From positions 1 through 64,000 of the forward strand of contig NZ_KB889574.1 in NCBI RefSeq assembly GCF_000372745.1: DNA of 64,000 bases, in the 5' to 3' direction. Below the pieces are notes generated by a model that made no database searches, had not been told where the DNA came from, and saw only the letters and a list, made by a program, of their open reading frames with translations. Position 1 is the stretch's first letter. Each line of letters opens with the position of its first letter. A program made the position numbers and the translations under genes. This DNA is from Embleya scabrispora DSM 41855. Its GTDB lineage: Bacteria; Actinomycetota; Actinomycetes; Streptomycetales; Streptomycetaceae. Below, piece by piece: positions 8,597-17,805 of this stretch.

Positions 8597-8905
8597 TTGA
8601 TAGATGTCATTTTGTCCCGACTTGGCGTCGCTCACTCCGGCCCCACCCACCACCGGGAATTCACCCTTGCGCGCCCACACGCCCCGCGAGCCACACCCCG
8701 CGCCTTCGCGCACCGCGCCGCGCGCCTTCACGCGCCCGTGCCCGCGCCCGTGCCCGTGCCCGTGCGGAGCCTCGCGACAACCGGCCCCGAGCGCGGGTCG
8801 GGGAGCAGCCCTCACCGAGAACCACCCGCGACCGACGCAGCGCCCACCCCGGCCCACGCCCCGAAGCGGGCAGGCCCCGTGGGCCCCACCCACCTCGGCG
8901 GAGCG

Positions 8906-10489
8906 TCACCGCACGCGGAGGGTCTTCATCACCCGCAGGGACAGGGTCAGCGATCGGGCCCACTGTTCGTCGCTCATCCCGAAGGGGGCCGCGATCGGCA
9001 GCAGTCGCTGGGTCGCCACGGTCTGGGCCTCGGTGAACTTCATGATGCCCTCGGCACCGTGCCGCCGGCCGAGCCCGGAGTCGCCCATGCCACCCATCGG
9101 CGCACCCGCGCTCCCGTAGGCCGCCGCGTAGCCCTCGTTGACGTTCACCGTGCCCGCCCGCAGCCGCCGTGCGAGCGCGCCGCCGTGCCGGGTATTCCGC
9201 GTCCATACGCTCGCGTTCAGCCCGTACGCGGTCTCGTTCGCCCGGGTGACGACCTCTTCCTCCTCGGTGAACCGGTACACCGACACCACCGGGCCGAACG
9301 TCTCCTCCGCGCACACCGCCATCTCGGGCGTGACGTCCGCGAGCACCGTCGGCTCGTAGAACAGCGGCCCCAGGTCCGGTCGCGCGGTGCCGCCGATCAG
9401 CACCCGCGCGCCCGCCGCCCGGGCCTCGTCCACATGGCGCGTGACCGCGTCCAACTGGCGGCGCGAGACCAGCGAGCCCATGTCGGTGTCCCACGCGTAA
9501 CCGGCCGCGAGCTTCATCGTCTGGATCCGGGCCAGAAAGCGGTCCAGGAACGCGTCGTGGACGTCGGCGTGCACGTACATCCGCTCGATCGAGACGCACA
9601 GTTGGCCGGCCGAGGAGAAGCACGCGCGCACCGCGCCCTCCGCGGCCCGGTCCAGGTCCGCGTCCGCCAGCACGATCATCGCGTTCTTGCCACCCAGTTC
9701 CAGCGACGCGCCGACCAGGCGCGCGGCGGCCCGTTGGGCCACCTCGCGGCCGGTGCGAGTGGAGCCGGTGAAGCCGACGTAGTCCGCGCCTTCGACCACG
9801 GCGGTGCCGACCACCGGGCCGTCGCCGAGCACGATCTGCCACAGGTCCTCGGGCAGGCCGCATTCGATCAGCACGTCCTGCGCCCACAGCGCGGTGAGCG
9901 CGGTCTGCGTGTCCGGCTTCATCACCACCGCGTTGCCCGCGATGAAGGCCGGAATCGCGTCGCCGATGGACAGCGCCAGCGGATAGTTCCACGGCGAGAC
10001 CAGGCCGACCACGCCCTTGGGGTGCCGTACCTCGATCGCCTTCGTCAGCACCGGCAGCGCACCGGCCCGACGGCGCTCGCGCAGGTAGCCCGCGGCCCGC
10101 CGGCCGTAGTGCCGCGAGCACAGCGCGACGTCCAGGACCTCCTCGAACGCGTGCTTGCGCGCCTTGCCGGTCTCGGTCTGGATGATGTCCAGGATCTCCG
10201 ACTGACGCTCCAGGACCTTGTCGTGGAAGCGCAGGAACACCGCCGTCCGCTCGCGCACCGAACGTTTGGCCCACGCGGTCTGCGCGAGCCGGGCGCGGGC
10301 GAACGCGGAGGTCACGTTCTCCGGCGTGGACTCGGGGAGCTCGGCGACCGGCGACCCGTCGAACGGACTCCGGGTGGTCACCATGGTCGGCACGGGTCCG
10401 GTCACCACGCGCCGGACGAGCCGCTCGGCAGGCAGGCTCGACACGACGATGGATGCTGCTGCGGGGGCGGGCGCTGCGATGTCCGTCAT
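8906..10489 (-). CDS. gabD2: succinate-semialdehyde dehydrogenase (NADP+), GabD2 type
   Basis: An aldehyde dehydrogenase superfamily enzyme of 527 residues, oxidising succinic semialdehyde to succinate in the GABA shunt or amine catabolism. Cofactor and fold motifs are in order: SPWNYPLALS, the GFTGSTRTGREV Rossmann loop, ELGGKNAM with the general-base Glu, SSAGQLCVS with the catalytic Cys, and EETFGPVVS. The C-terminal GDSGLGRRHGAEGI block is typical of the actinobacterial GabD2 branch. The ATG at 10489 (MTDIAAPAP) is preferred over an upstream start at 10552, which lacks a ribosome site and a conserved extension. Another aldehyde substrate cannot be excluded. The gene stands alone, 118 bases upstream of the 3' end of the flavoenzyme gene. 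Confidence 0.88.
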   Translation of the reverse strand: MTDIAAPAPAAASIVVSSLPAERLVRRVVTGPVPTMVTTRSPFDGSPVAELPESTPENVTSAFARARLAQTAWAKRSVRERTAVFLRFHDKVLERQSEILDIIQTETGKARKHAFEEVLDVALCSRHYGRRAAGYLRERRRAGALPVLTKAIEVRHPKGVVGLVSPWNYPLALSIGDAIPAFIAGNAVVMKPDTQTALTALWAQDVLIECGLPEDLWQIVLGDGPVVGTAVVEGADYVGFTGSTRTGREVAQRAAARLVGASLELGGKNAMIVLADADLDRAAEGAVRACFSSAGQLCVSIERMYVHADVHDAFLDRFLARIQTMKLAAGYAWDTDMGSLVSRRQLDAVTRHVDEARAAGARVLIGGTARPDLGPLFYEPTVLADVTPEMAVCAEETFGPVVSVYRFTEEEEVVTRANETAYGLNASVWTRNTRHGGALARRLRAGTVNVNEGYAAAYGSAGAPMGGMGDSGLGRRHGAEGIMKFTEAQTVATQRLLPIAAPFGMSDEQWARSLTLSLRVMKTLRVR

Positions 10490-10607
10490 GGCACCAGCGT
10501 AGACAGCACTACTTGGCGGTAACAAGGACCGCCCGTCGCGTCGGGGCCACAATCCGCGCTCCCGCCCGGGACGAGCGGCCGGAAGCCCACGCCCGCCCCC
10601 GCCGTGC

Positions 10608-11993
10608 TCAGTCCGTGTCGAGGTCCGCCAGCGCCGATTCGATCGTGCGGTGGTAGGTCGGATACGCGTACATCATGTCCCGCAGCGTGGCCACCGGCAC
10701 CGCCGCGCGGACGGCCACCACGAGCGCGCCCAGGATCTCGCCGCCGGCCGGACCCGCGGCGGTCGCGCCGACGAGCACACCCCGGTCGACGTCCTCGATC
10801 ACCTTCACGAAACCCCGCGCACCGGTGATGTGCCCGCGCGAGGAGGCGGCCAGATCGGCGATGCCGATCCGCACGGTGAGGCCGGCGGCCCGGGCCTGAT
10901 GCTCCGTCAGGCCAACCGCGCCGATCTCCGGGTCCACGAACGTCACCCGCGGCAGCGCGCTGTGGTCGGCGTCGGGACCGGCCGCACCGCGTCCGGTCCT
11001 GTGCAGGATCGCCTTGGTCACGATGGCCGACTGGTACATCGCCACATGGGTGAACGCGCCCTGCCCGGTGATGTCGCCGACCGCCCAGACCGCCGGCGGC
11101 TCGCCACCGGGGCGTACCCGCAGTTGCCCGTCCACCGGAAGCGCGTGCGCGTGCGGGTCGACACCGAGCGCCTCGGCGCCGATGGCGACCAGGTCCACCC
11201 GGCGGCCGGTGGCCACCAGCAGCTTCTCCGCCTCGATCGAGCGCCCGTCGGACAGCGAGAGGGTGAAGGTCTTGCCGTCGTGCGCGACCGCCTCGGCCCG
11301 CGCGCGCAGGTGGATCTCCACGCCGTCGTCACCCAGCGCCCACTCGGCCAGGTCCGAGGATTCGGGATCCTCGACGGCCAGCACCCGGTCGCCGGACTCC
11401 ACGATCGTCACGTGCGTGCCGAACCGGGCGAACACCTGGGCGAGTTCCAGGCCGATCGCGCCGCCGCCGAGCACCGCGAGCGAGCGCGGCGCCTCGTCGG
11501 CCTCGATCGCCTCGCGGTTGGTCCACAGCGGGGTGTCCGCCAGGCCCTCGATCGGCGGGATGAAAGCCTTCGTGCCGGTGCCGACCACGATCGCGTGCCG
11601 GGCCCGGAAGTGCCGCACGGTGCCGTCGGCGTCGGTCGCCTCGACCACGTTCACGTCGGTGATCCGGCCGGCGCCCCGAACGAACGTCACGCCCTTGTCG
11701 ACCAGCCGGTCCACGGCCGCCCGGTCGTCCCAGTCGGCGGTGAGCTCACGCACCCGCGCGGCGACCTTCGACCAGTCCGGATGCTCCTGGTGCCGGACCT
11801 CGCCGGCCGCGTGCACCATCGCCTTGGACGGGATGCAGCCCCAGTACGGACACTCGCCGCCGACCAGGCCGTCCTCGATGCCCACCACGTCGAGCCCGGC
11901 TGTGGCCAGGTTGCCGGCGACGGCCTCACCACCCACGCCGAGACCGAGGACGATCACGTCGACGTCGATGGGGTCGCTGGACTGCGGGCTCAC
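10608..11993 (-). CDS. FAD-dependent pyridine nucleotide-disulfide oxidoreductase
   Basis: A class I disulfide oxidoreductase-like flavoprotein of 461 residues, related to dihydrolipoamide dehydrogenase and mercuric reductase. The N-terminal FAD site is VLGLGVGGEAVAGNLA. The redox-active disulfide pair is in GGECPYWGCIPSKAM. The NAD(P)H site is AVLGGGAIGLELAQVFARFG. The second FAD contact is AVGDITGQGAFTH, and the C-terminal interface domain contains YPTYHRT. The GTG at 11993 has GGAGG five bases upstream, which fixes the start; longer in-frame readings are not supported. No lipoyl-complex genes are adjacent, so the disulfide substrate is unknown. The last residues lack the His-Glu pair in its classical dihydrolipoamide dehydrogenase context. 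Confidence 0.87.
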   Translation of the reverse strand: MSPQSSDPIDVDVIVLGLGVGGEAVAGNLATAGLDVVGIEDGLVGGECPYWGCIPSKAMVHAAGEVRHQEHPDWSKVAARVRELTADWDDRAAVDRLVDKGVTFVRGAGRITDVNVVEATDADGTVRHFRARHAIVVGTGTKAFIPPIEGLADTPLWTNREAIEADEAPRSLAVLGGGAIGLELAQVFARFGTHVTIVESGDRVLAVEDPESSDLAEWALGDDGVEIHLRARAEAVAHDGKTFTLSLSDGRSIEAEKLLVATGRRVDLVAIGAEALGVDPHAHALPVDGQLRVRPGGEPPAVWAVGDITGQGAFTHVAMYQSAIVTKAILHRTGRGAAGPDADHSALPRVTFVDPEIGAVGLTEHQARAAGLTVRIGIADLAASSRGHITGARGFVKVIEDVDRGVLVGATAAGPAGGEILGALVVAVRAAVPVATLRDMMYAYPTYHRTIESALADLDTD

Positions 11994-12186
11994 GGGTACC
12001 TCCGGGTGGGTCGGGTAGTTCGCACGGTACCCCGCCGGGATCCGATTCGGCGGTCGGCGCCGCACGCCCGGTGTCGGCGGCCGTTCGCTTGCGCCGGCCG
12101 CCCGGTGGACGTCCTGCTCGAAGCGTCGAAAGCCCCATTCCCGCCCGAGGCTCGGTCCTGCTTGCGGTTCAGCCGTGCTCGCCGGC

Positions 12187-14034
12187 TCAGTCCTGCTTGA
12201 AATAGGCCGCGACCTTCTGGAACGCGTCTTGTGCCGTGGACCAGTCGGCCTCGTAGGACGCGACATAGATCGCGTAGTCGGTGCTCCGGTCGGTGACGAT
12301 GCCCAGGTCCATGGCGTGCGCCGGCTTCTTGGTGCCGGTGGCGAGCGGGTCGCCGCTCCAGGTGAACTCCCAGACCGCCGCCTGCCAACCCGGCCGATAT
12401 CCGGCGTAATCCTTGAGTTGGACCTGCCTGTAGGTCGGGTAGGCGGACTTGAAGCTCCCCTCGTTGGCGCGGAAGTTGGCCAGCGGGTTCCCGCCGACCT
12501 TGGTCATGCCGATCCGGATCAACACCTTGCCGTCGGCGGTGCGGTAGTCGACCTGGTCCTTCTGCGCCCCGGTCACCTCACGCCTGGCGCCGGACGGTAC
12601 GAACAGGCTGAAGCCCGCCGAGTCCTTGGTCCACACGTAGCCCGGCAGCGTGGTCGGCGCGGTCGTGCCGCCCTGGTTGCCCTGCGACGGCGGCTTGGCC
12701 GGAGGCAGCGCGGACGCGCCGGTGGACGCGGTGGGTTCGGGGGACCGGCCCGGCGGCGGCGTCGTGACCTTTTCCGACGCGGACGGGCCCGTGGTCGCCG
12801 TGTCGTCCTTGCCGTCGCTCCTGGTGACCACGATTCCCACCACGACCCCGCCCACGATCAGCGCGACCACGAGCGCCACGACCGCGACGATGCGCCCGGT
12901 GCCGCCGCGGCGCGGCTCCGGCACCGGGCGGTACGGCTCCGGCGGAGTCTGCGGTGGGTGCGGCGGCCCACCGGCCATCGATGCGGTGCGGGTCGCCGAC
13001 GTCCCCGCTTCGGCGGGCGAATACCCCGGCTGCGACCACGCGCCGGGCGGCGTGTTGCCGCCCGGGTGCTGGGCCGCGCCGCTGTCCGAACCCGGGTGCG
13101 CGTGCTGGTGCGGGTCGTACGCGCCGGCCGGCGTGGTCGGCTGCTCGGGCGCCGCGGGGCTGTGCGAGGGCGGCGGCGGTACCGCGTCGAACTGCCGGGA
13201 CGGCGTCGAGTCGGCCACCTCGCGCAGGATCCGGGCCCCCTCCTCGGCGCCCATCCGCAGGCCCGGGTCCTTGACCAGCCAGCCGGCGATCACCGCGTCG
13301 AGCCCGCCCGCGTGCCGGGGCGGATCGGCCTGATCGGTCAAGATCGCGTTCAGCGTGCTGATCATCGTGCCCCGGCGGAACGGATTCCGGCCCTCCACCG
13401 CCATGTAGAGCACGACCGCCAGCGACCACAGGTCGGCGGAGAGCAACGGACGTTTGCCCTCGGCGCGCTCGGGTGCCAGGAAGTCCGGCGAGCCGACCAG
13501 CATGCCGGTCGTGGTGAGCGTCGCGGTGCCGGTCGCGGTGGCGATGCCGAAGTCGGTGAGCACCACCCGCCCGTGCGCGGTGACCAGGATGTTCGCGGGT
13601 TTGACGTCGCGGTGCACCACGCCCTTGTCGTCGGCGGCGAGCAGCGCGTCGAGCACCTTGAGACCGAGTTCGGCGGCGTCCGCCGGGGTCAGCGTGCCCT
13701 GGGTCTCCAGGATCTCGGCGAGCGACTGGGCCTCGACGAGTTCCATCACGATCCACGGGATGCCGCCCTCCTCGACCACGTCGTGGATGGTCACCACGTT
13801 GGGGTGGCCGATCCGGGCGGCCGCGCGGGCCTCGCGCAGCGTGCGCTCGCGGGCGAGGTCCTTCTCCTCGTCGTCGAGGTGGTCCGGCAGCCGCAATTCC
13901 TTGATCGCGACGTCGCGGTGCAGCATTTCGTCGACGGCACGCCACACCGTGCCCATGCCGCCTCGGCCGAGCATGGTGCCCAACCGGTAGCGCCCGCCGA
14001 CGATCCGGCCGCGCGTGCCCCCGGTCTGTGCCAC
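12187..14034 (-). CDS. membrane Ser/Thr protein kinase with C-terminal sensor-like domain (kinase 1)
   Basis: A Hanks-type kinase of 615 residues. The kinase domain (about 15-275) shows the glycine loop GRGGMGTV, the ATP-binding Lys45 in AIKE, the catalytic HRDVKPAN (141-148), DFG (161-163) and the APER end of the activation segment. A Pro/Gln/His-rich linker leads to one membrane segment (about 382-405, VAVVALVVALIVGGVVVGIV). A Ser/Thr/Pro stretch and a 165-residue C-terminal domain follow, placed outside the cell by this topology. That domain contains FSLFVPSGA and AAVWEFTWSGD and resembles the tails of kinases 3 and 4. Substrates are unknown. It is the last gene of a four-kinase array. Confidence 0.93.
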   Translation of the reverse strand: MAQTGGTRGRIVGGRYRLGTMLGRGGMGTVWRAVDEMLHRDVAIKELRLPDHLDDEEKDLARERTLREARAAARIGHPNVVTIHDVVEEGGIPWIVMELVEAQSLAEILETQGTLTPADAAELGLKVLDALLAADDKGVVHRDVKPANILVTAHGRVVLTDFGIATATGTATLTTTGMLVGSPDFLAPERAEGKRPLLSADLWSLAVVLYMAVEGRNPFRRGTMISTLNAILTDQADPPRHAGGLDAVIAGWLVKDPGLRMGAEEGARILREVADSTPSRQFDAVPPPPSHSPAAPEQPTTPAGAYDPHQHAHPGSDSGAAQHPGGNTPPGAWSQPGYSPAEAGTSATRTASMAGGPPHPPQTPPEPYRPVPEPRRGGTGRIVAVVALVVALIVGGVVVGIVVTRSDGKDDTATTGPSASEKVTTPPPGRSPEPTASTGASALPPAKPPSQGNQGGTTAPTTLPGYVWTKDSAGFSLFVPSGARREVTGAQKDQVDYRTADGKVLIRIGMTKVGGNPLANFRANEGSFKSAYPTYRQVQLKDYAGYRPGWQAAVWEFTWSGDPLATGTKKPAHAMDLGIVTDRSTDYAIYVASYEADWSTAQDAFQKVAAYFKQD

Positions 14035-14220
14035 TTACCCTCCCCGCGTCAACCGACTGTTCCGCCGGCCATCACCAGACTAGAACCCGTCACATTAGAT
14101 GCGACGGCCCCGGGTTCGGCGGGCGGATCGAAACCTCGGGTGCGCCGATGGCCCGCCGGCCCGCCCCGCGGCGACCGTCGGGTCGGCCGAGGGGCGGGTC
14201 GGCGCGTGGCTCGCACCGGG

Positions 14221-15903
14221 TCAGTTCGTCGTACTCGCACCACCCTGGTCCCGCGGTGCGCCGCTCTGCGCGCCACCGCTGCCGCCCTTGGACGAGTCGA
14301 CCGGCGGACGCGTGGTCACCGGAGCCGAAGTCGTGATCGGCGGTCGGCTGGTGGTCGGCGGCCGCGATGTGGTCGGGGCCGTGGTGGACGGACGGGCCGT
14401 TCCCGTGCTGCTGTGGGTCGGCCGCGTGGTGCGGGTCGAACCACCGCCCTGGCTGCTGTTGCCGGACGTCCCGGTGTCGACCTGCCCGGCGCCGCCCGAG
14501 GTGCCGGTGGTGTGCAGGACGTCGCCGCGGCTCTGGGTGCCCGGCCCGTTCGGGGCCACCGAGGCGCCCTGCGACGTGCCGCCCTTGTCGGGCGAGTCCG
14601 AGCCGGCTCCGCCACCGCCCTGCTTGCCCAGCGCGGATGGCACCCAGATCGCCAACGCGGTCACGGCGGCGACGACCATGGTGCCGAGCACGACGGTTCG
14701 ACGCCGCTTCCTGGCCGCGGCATTCGGCACCGAGGGGCCGGTGGGCGCGCCGATCAGTACCGGGTTGGGCCGGTCGTCGGCGGTGGCCGAATCGTGCAGC
14801 GCGTCGGCGGGCGAGTACGCGTGCGCCCCGGTCATCGGGTAGCCGCCGGTCGGCCCCTCCGGGTCGGCCCGACTCACCGCGCCGAACGGCGGCGCCGGGG
14901 TCACCGGCGGCCCCTGCTGCCACACCGGCTGGGTCTGCGGGGTCTGCGGAATCGACTGCGGCGCCGGCTGCCGGGACGAGTGGGTGACACCCCGCACCCC
15001 GCCGGGGTCCGCCACCGTCGCGGTGCCCGGCGGAATCGGCAGGTCCACGCCCGGCTCCTCGGGAGCCGGCGCACCGCCGCCGACCAGAGCCGCCATCAGC
15101 AGTCGTTCGGTCTCGTCCTCGTCGACCCGCTCCAGCGGGTCCTTGCGCAGCAGCCCCTCGATCGCCGGCCACAACGCGTCGGATCGGCGCGGCGGCGCGG
15201 GCTCGTCGGTGAGCACGGCGCTGAGCGTGTCCATCGCACCGGTGCGCCGGAACGGCGAGAATCCCTCCACCGCCTGATACAGCGTCACCCCGAGCGACCA
15301 CAGGTCCGAGGCGGGGCCGGGCCGACGACCGAGCACCCGTTCCGGCGCGAGGTATTCGGGCGAGCCGACCAGCATCCCGGTCGCGGTGAGCGTGACCGAA
15401 CCGGCCACGGTGGCGATGCCGAAGTCGGTCAGCACGATCCGACCGCCGGGCGCCATCAGGATGTTGCTGGGTTTCACGTCCCGGTGCAGCACGTCGGCGG
15501 CCCGCGCGGCGCGCAGGGCGGCAAGCACCGCCAAGCCGACCTCGGCCGCCTCGTGCGGGGCCATCCGGCCCTCGTCCAGCACGTCGGTGAGCGAGGGGGC
15601 GCGGACCAGCTCCATCACGATCCACGGGCGCCCGTCGTCCTCGGCGACGTCGAAGATGGTGACCACGTTGGGGTGGGTGATCCGGGCCGCCGCGCGGGCC
15701 TCGCGCAGTGCGCGCTCGCAGCGCCCCTGGGTCTCCATCTCGTCCAGGTCGTCCGGTATCCGGACCTCCTTGACCGCGACGTCCCGGCGCAGCAGCTCGT
15801 CGAAGGCGAGCCAGACCGTGCCCATCCCGCCGCGGCCGAGCGGCTCGCCCAGCCGGTAGCGCCCATCCACCAGGCGGCCATGCGTGCCGCTGTCGTGTGC
15901 CAC
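14221..15903 (-). CDS. membrane Ser/Thr protein kinase with Thr/Pro-rich tail (kinase 2)
   Basis: A Hanks-type kinase of 560 residues from the GTG at 15903, which has GGGGAGGACCTC directly upstream; an ATG at 15966 is less likely. The kinase domain is complete: GRGGMGTV, Lys45 in AVKE, HRDVKPSN (140-147), DFG (160-162) and APER. After a Pro-rich linker, one membrane segment (TVVLGTMVVAAVTALAIWV) leads to an external tail made largely of Gly, Ser, Thr and Pro with repeated TTSRPP-like motifs. Unlike its three neighbours it has no globular C-terminal domain, so it may touch the cell wall directly through the tail. The gap to kinase 1 is 186 bases. Confidence 0.92.
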   Translation of the reverse strand: MAHDSGTHGRLVDGRYRLGEPLGRGGMGTVWLAFDELLRRDVAVKEVRIPDDLDEMETQGRCERALREARAAARITHPNVVTIFDVAEDDGRPWIVMELVRAPSLTDVLDEGRMAPHEAAEVGLAVLAALRAARAADVLHRDVKPSNILMAPGGRIVLTDFGIATVAGSVTLTATGMLVGSPEYLAPERVLGRRPGPASDLWSLGVTLYQAVEGFSPFRRTGAMDTLSAVLTDEPAPPRRSDALWPAIEGLLRKDPLERVDEDETERLLMAALVGGGAPAPEEPGVDLPIPPGTATVADPGGVRGVTHSSRQPAPQSIPQTPQTQPVWQQGPPVTPAPPFGAVSRADPEGPTGGYPMTGAHAYSPADALHDSATADDRPNPVLIGAPTGPSVPNAAARKRRRTVVLGTMVVAAVTALAIWVPSALGKQGGGGAGSDSPDKGGTSQGASVAPNGPGTQSRGDVLHTTGTSGGAGQVDTGTSGNSSQGGGSTRTTRPTHSSTGTARPSTTAPTTSRPPTTSRPPITTSAPVTTRPPVDSSKGGSGGAQSGAPRDQGGASTTN

Positions 15904-16014
15904 GAGGTCCTCCCCAAGACCGTGGACACCTCCCGATCCGCCTTGTCGGCGCGTCATTGGCGTCACGTGTAGGACGTCCGGCGCGCTCCGAAGGTTCCGC
16001 CCGAGGGGGTTCGT

Positions 16015-17766
16015 TCAGCCACCCGGCGCGAAGCTCTCCCGGGCCGTATCGAACGCCGAACGCACCAGCGCCGACCCGGAGTCCGGGCCGGAGACCCAGA
16101 AGTCCCAGGTCCGGCCATCCTCGACGAAGCGCATGTTGATCGAGCGGCGCACGGAGCCCCGGTCGTTCCAGGTGAACTCCCAAAGACCGGCGACCAGTCC
16201 GTGCACCGTGGTGCAGGCGAGACGAATCTGGCGGTAGTCCGTTCCGTTTCCGATGAAGGTGCCCGGTCCCAGGCCCTTGGATGCCTGTACGGCCAATTCG
16301 CCGCACGGATCGCCCTTCGCGTCGGACGCGTCAGGGCGCACGCCCAGGCGGTACAGGTCGTCCGGGGAGCGATAGTAGACCCGTTCGCCGGCGGCGTCGC
16401 GCACCGACCAGCCGGCCGGCACCAGGACGGTGAACGCGCCGCGCGCGGTCATCCGGCGAAAGCCACCCGGTGGGCTCGTCGGGACAGGAGTGTCCACCCG
16501 TGCGTCGGTCGTCGCGGGCGGCACCGACGCGGGGGCCGCCGTGGCCGGTCCGCCGCCTGCCGGTGCGCCGATGGCGGGTGTCGCGCCGGCCGGCGTGTCC
16601 GGTTGTGCGACGCCCGGGCCGGCCGACTTGGTCACCGACGCCGAGGCGACCGCACCCGGGTGGTCCGACCGGTCGCCCGACCCGTTCCGGCCGATCAGCA
16701 CGCCGATCGTCACGCCCGCGGCCGACAGGAGCACCGCCACCACCGTGCCCAGCACGACGAACAGCCGGGTCGGGCGCCCGACCCGTGCGGGCGGCGGGTG
16801 CGACGCGACCGGCACCGACGGTACCGCCGGTGGGGCCGGCGCCGGCGGCGGAGCGGTCGGCCGCGGCGGCGGCGCGGCCACGCCCGGCGATGCCGGCGCC
16901 GCGGACAGCGACCCGCGCACGTCGGTCGGTTCGACGTGTGGGCGCGGGCTCGGCGCCGGCTCCGCGCCCGCCTCGGCCAGCAGCGGTGCGGCCCGCGCCG
17001 CCGTCATCCGCGCGGCCGGATCCCGGGTGAGCAGCCCGACCAAGACCTCGCCCAGCGGGCCGCCGTGCTCGGGCGGCGGGCACGTCCCCTGCGCGACCGC
17101 CTGCAACGTGGCCAGCGGATTGTCCCGGCGAAACGGCGAACGCCCCTCGACCATCTCGTACAGCGTCACGCCCAGCGACCACAGGTCGGCGGCCGGCCCG
17201 GACGCCTGCCCGATCGCGCGTTCGGGCGCCATGTACTCGGGAGTGCCCGCCGTGGCGCCGGTCTCGGTGACCGCCGGCGAATCCGGATGGGTGGCGATGC
17301 CGAAGTCGGTCAGCACCACGCCGTCGTCCTCGTCGACCATGACGTTGGCGGGCTTGACGTCGCGGTGCTCGATGGCGACCCGGTGCACGGCGGTCAGGCC
17401 CGCGAGCATCCGGGCGCCGATCCGCGCGGCCCGGGCCGGCGGCATCGGGCCCTCGGCGATCAGCGCGGTGAGCGGCCGGCCGGGCAGCAGTTGCATGACG
17501 ATCCACGGGCGCCCGTCCTCGACCACGACGTCGAACACGGTGACCACGTTCGGATGCCGCACCCGGCCCGCGGCCCGTACCTCGCGCTGCATCCGCGCCG
17601 AGCGGCGCTCGACCTCGTCCGGTTCCAGATAGGTCGGCAGCCGCAGCTCCTTGATCGCCACGTCCCGCCCGATGGTCGGGTCGTGCGCGCGCCAGACCAC
17701 TCCCATGCCGCCCTGTCCGAGCACCTCGACAAGCAGGTATCGCCCGGCGAGCACACGTTCACTCAT
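16015..17766 (-). CDS. membrane Ser/Thr protein kinase with C-terminal sensor-like domain (kinase 3)
   Basis: A Hanks-type kinase of 583 residues. The kinase domain begins almost at the start codon (GQGGMGVV at 18-25, Lys39 in AIKE, HRDVKPAN at 134-141, DFG at 154-156, APER). A long Pro/Ala linker precedes one membrane segment (LFVVLGTVVAVLLSAAGVTIGVLI). After a Ser/Thr/Pro spacer comes a C-terminal domain of about 150 residues. It has FTVLVPAGWSVRD and GLWEFTWNDRG, clearly related to the tail of kinase 1. By topology it lies outside the membrane. The domain contains two Cys, which could form a disulfide there. The gene starts 40 bases after kinase 4 ends, so the two are probably co-transcribed. 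Confidence 0.93.
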   Translation of the reverse strand: MSERVLAGRYLLVEVLGQGGMGVVWRAHDPTIGRDVAIKELRLPTYLEPDEVERRSARMQREVRAAGRVRHPNVVTVFDVVVEDGRPWIVMQLLPGRPLTALIAEGPMPPARAARIGARMLAGLTAVHRVAIEHRDVKPANVMVDEDDGVVLTDFGIATHPDSPAVTETGATAGTPEYMAPERAIGQASGPAADLWSLGVTLYEMVEGRSPFRRDNPLATLQAVAQGTCPPPEHGGPLGEVLVGLLTRDPAARMTAARAAPLLAEAGAEPAPSPRPHVEPTDVRGSLSAAPASPGVAAPPPRPTAPPPAPAPPAVPSVPVASHPPPARVGRPTRLFVVLGTVVAVLLSAAGVTIGVLIGRNGSGDRSDHPGAVASASVTKSAGPGVAQPDTPAGATPAIGAPAGGGPATAAPASVPPATTDARVDTPVPTSPPGGFRRMTARGAFTVLVPAGWSVRDAAGERVYYRSPDDLYRLGVRPDASDAKGDPCGELAVQASKGLGPGTFIGNGTDYRQIRLACTTVHGLVAGLWEFTWNDRGSVRRSINMRFVEDGRTWDFWVSGPDSGSALVRSAFDTARESFAPGG

Positions 17767-17805
17767 TCCGACCCCTCGACACGATCGATTCCGGGTCGAC
17801 CCGGT

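Larger units (their letters stand above)
8181..8905. other. 725-bp non-coding region with repeats and an AT-rich island
   Basis: No reading frame here has convincing codon usage or a family match on either strand. It holds a long hairpin (8348-8385), a 14-bp tandem duplication (8439-8466), an AT-rich palindromic island (8566-8615) and a GC-rich tract of GCCCGT units (about 8732-8766). The tract is a simple repeat, not a CRISPR. A 112-residue minus-strand frame (8272-8610) starts in the island but looks random. Confidence 0.6.

Noticed and set aside
8272..8610. A 112-codon minus-strand frame starting in the palindromic island
   Set aside because: Codon third positions are not GC-biased and no ribosome site or family pattern is present; the island explains the start codon by chance.
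8732..8766. GCCCGT units that look like a repeat array
   Set aside because: The units are six bases, imperfect and without spacers. It is a simple GC-rich repeat, not a CRISPR or binding-site array.
8210..10522. A 770-codon plus-strand frame through the non-coding gap and the dehydrogenase
   Set aside because: It is antisense to the clear aldehyde dehydrogenase gene and low in complexity; the first part is non-coding.
14090..16306. A 738-codon minus-strand frame overlapping kinase 2 in another phase
   Set aside because: It is a frame-shifted reading of the kinase 2 gene; kinase motifs occur only in the other phase.
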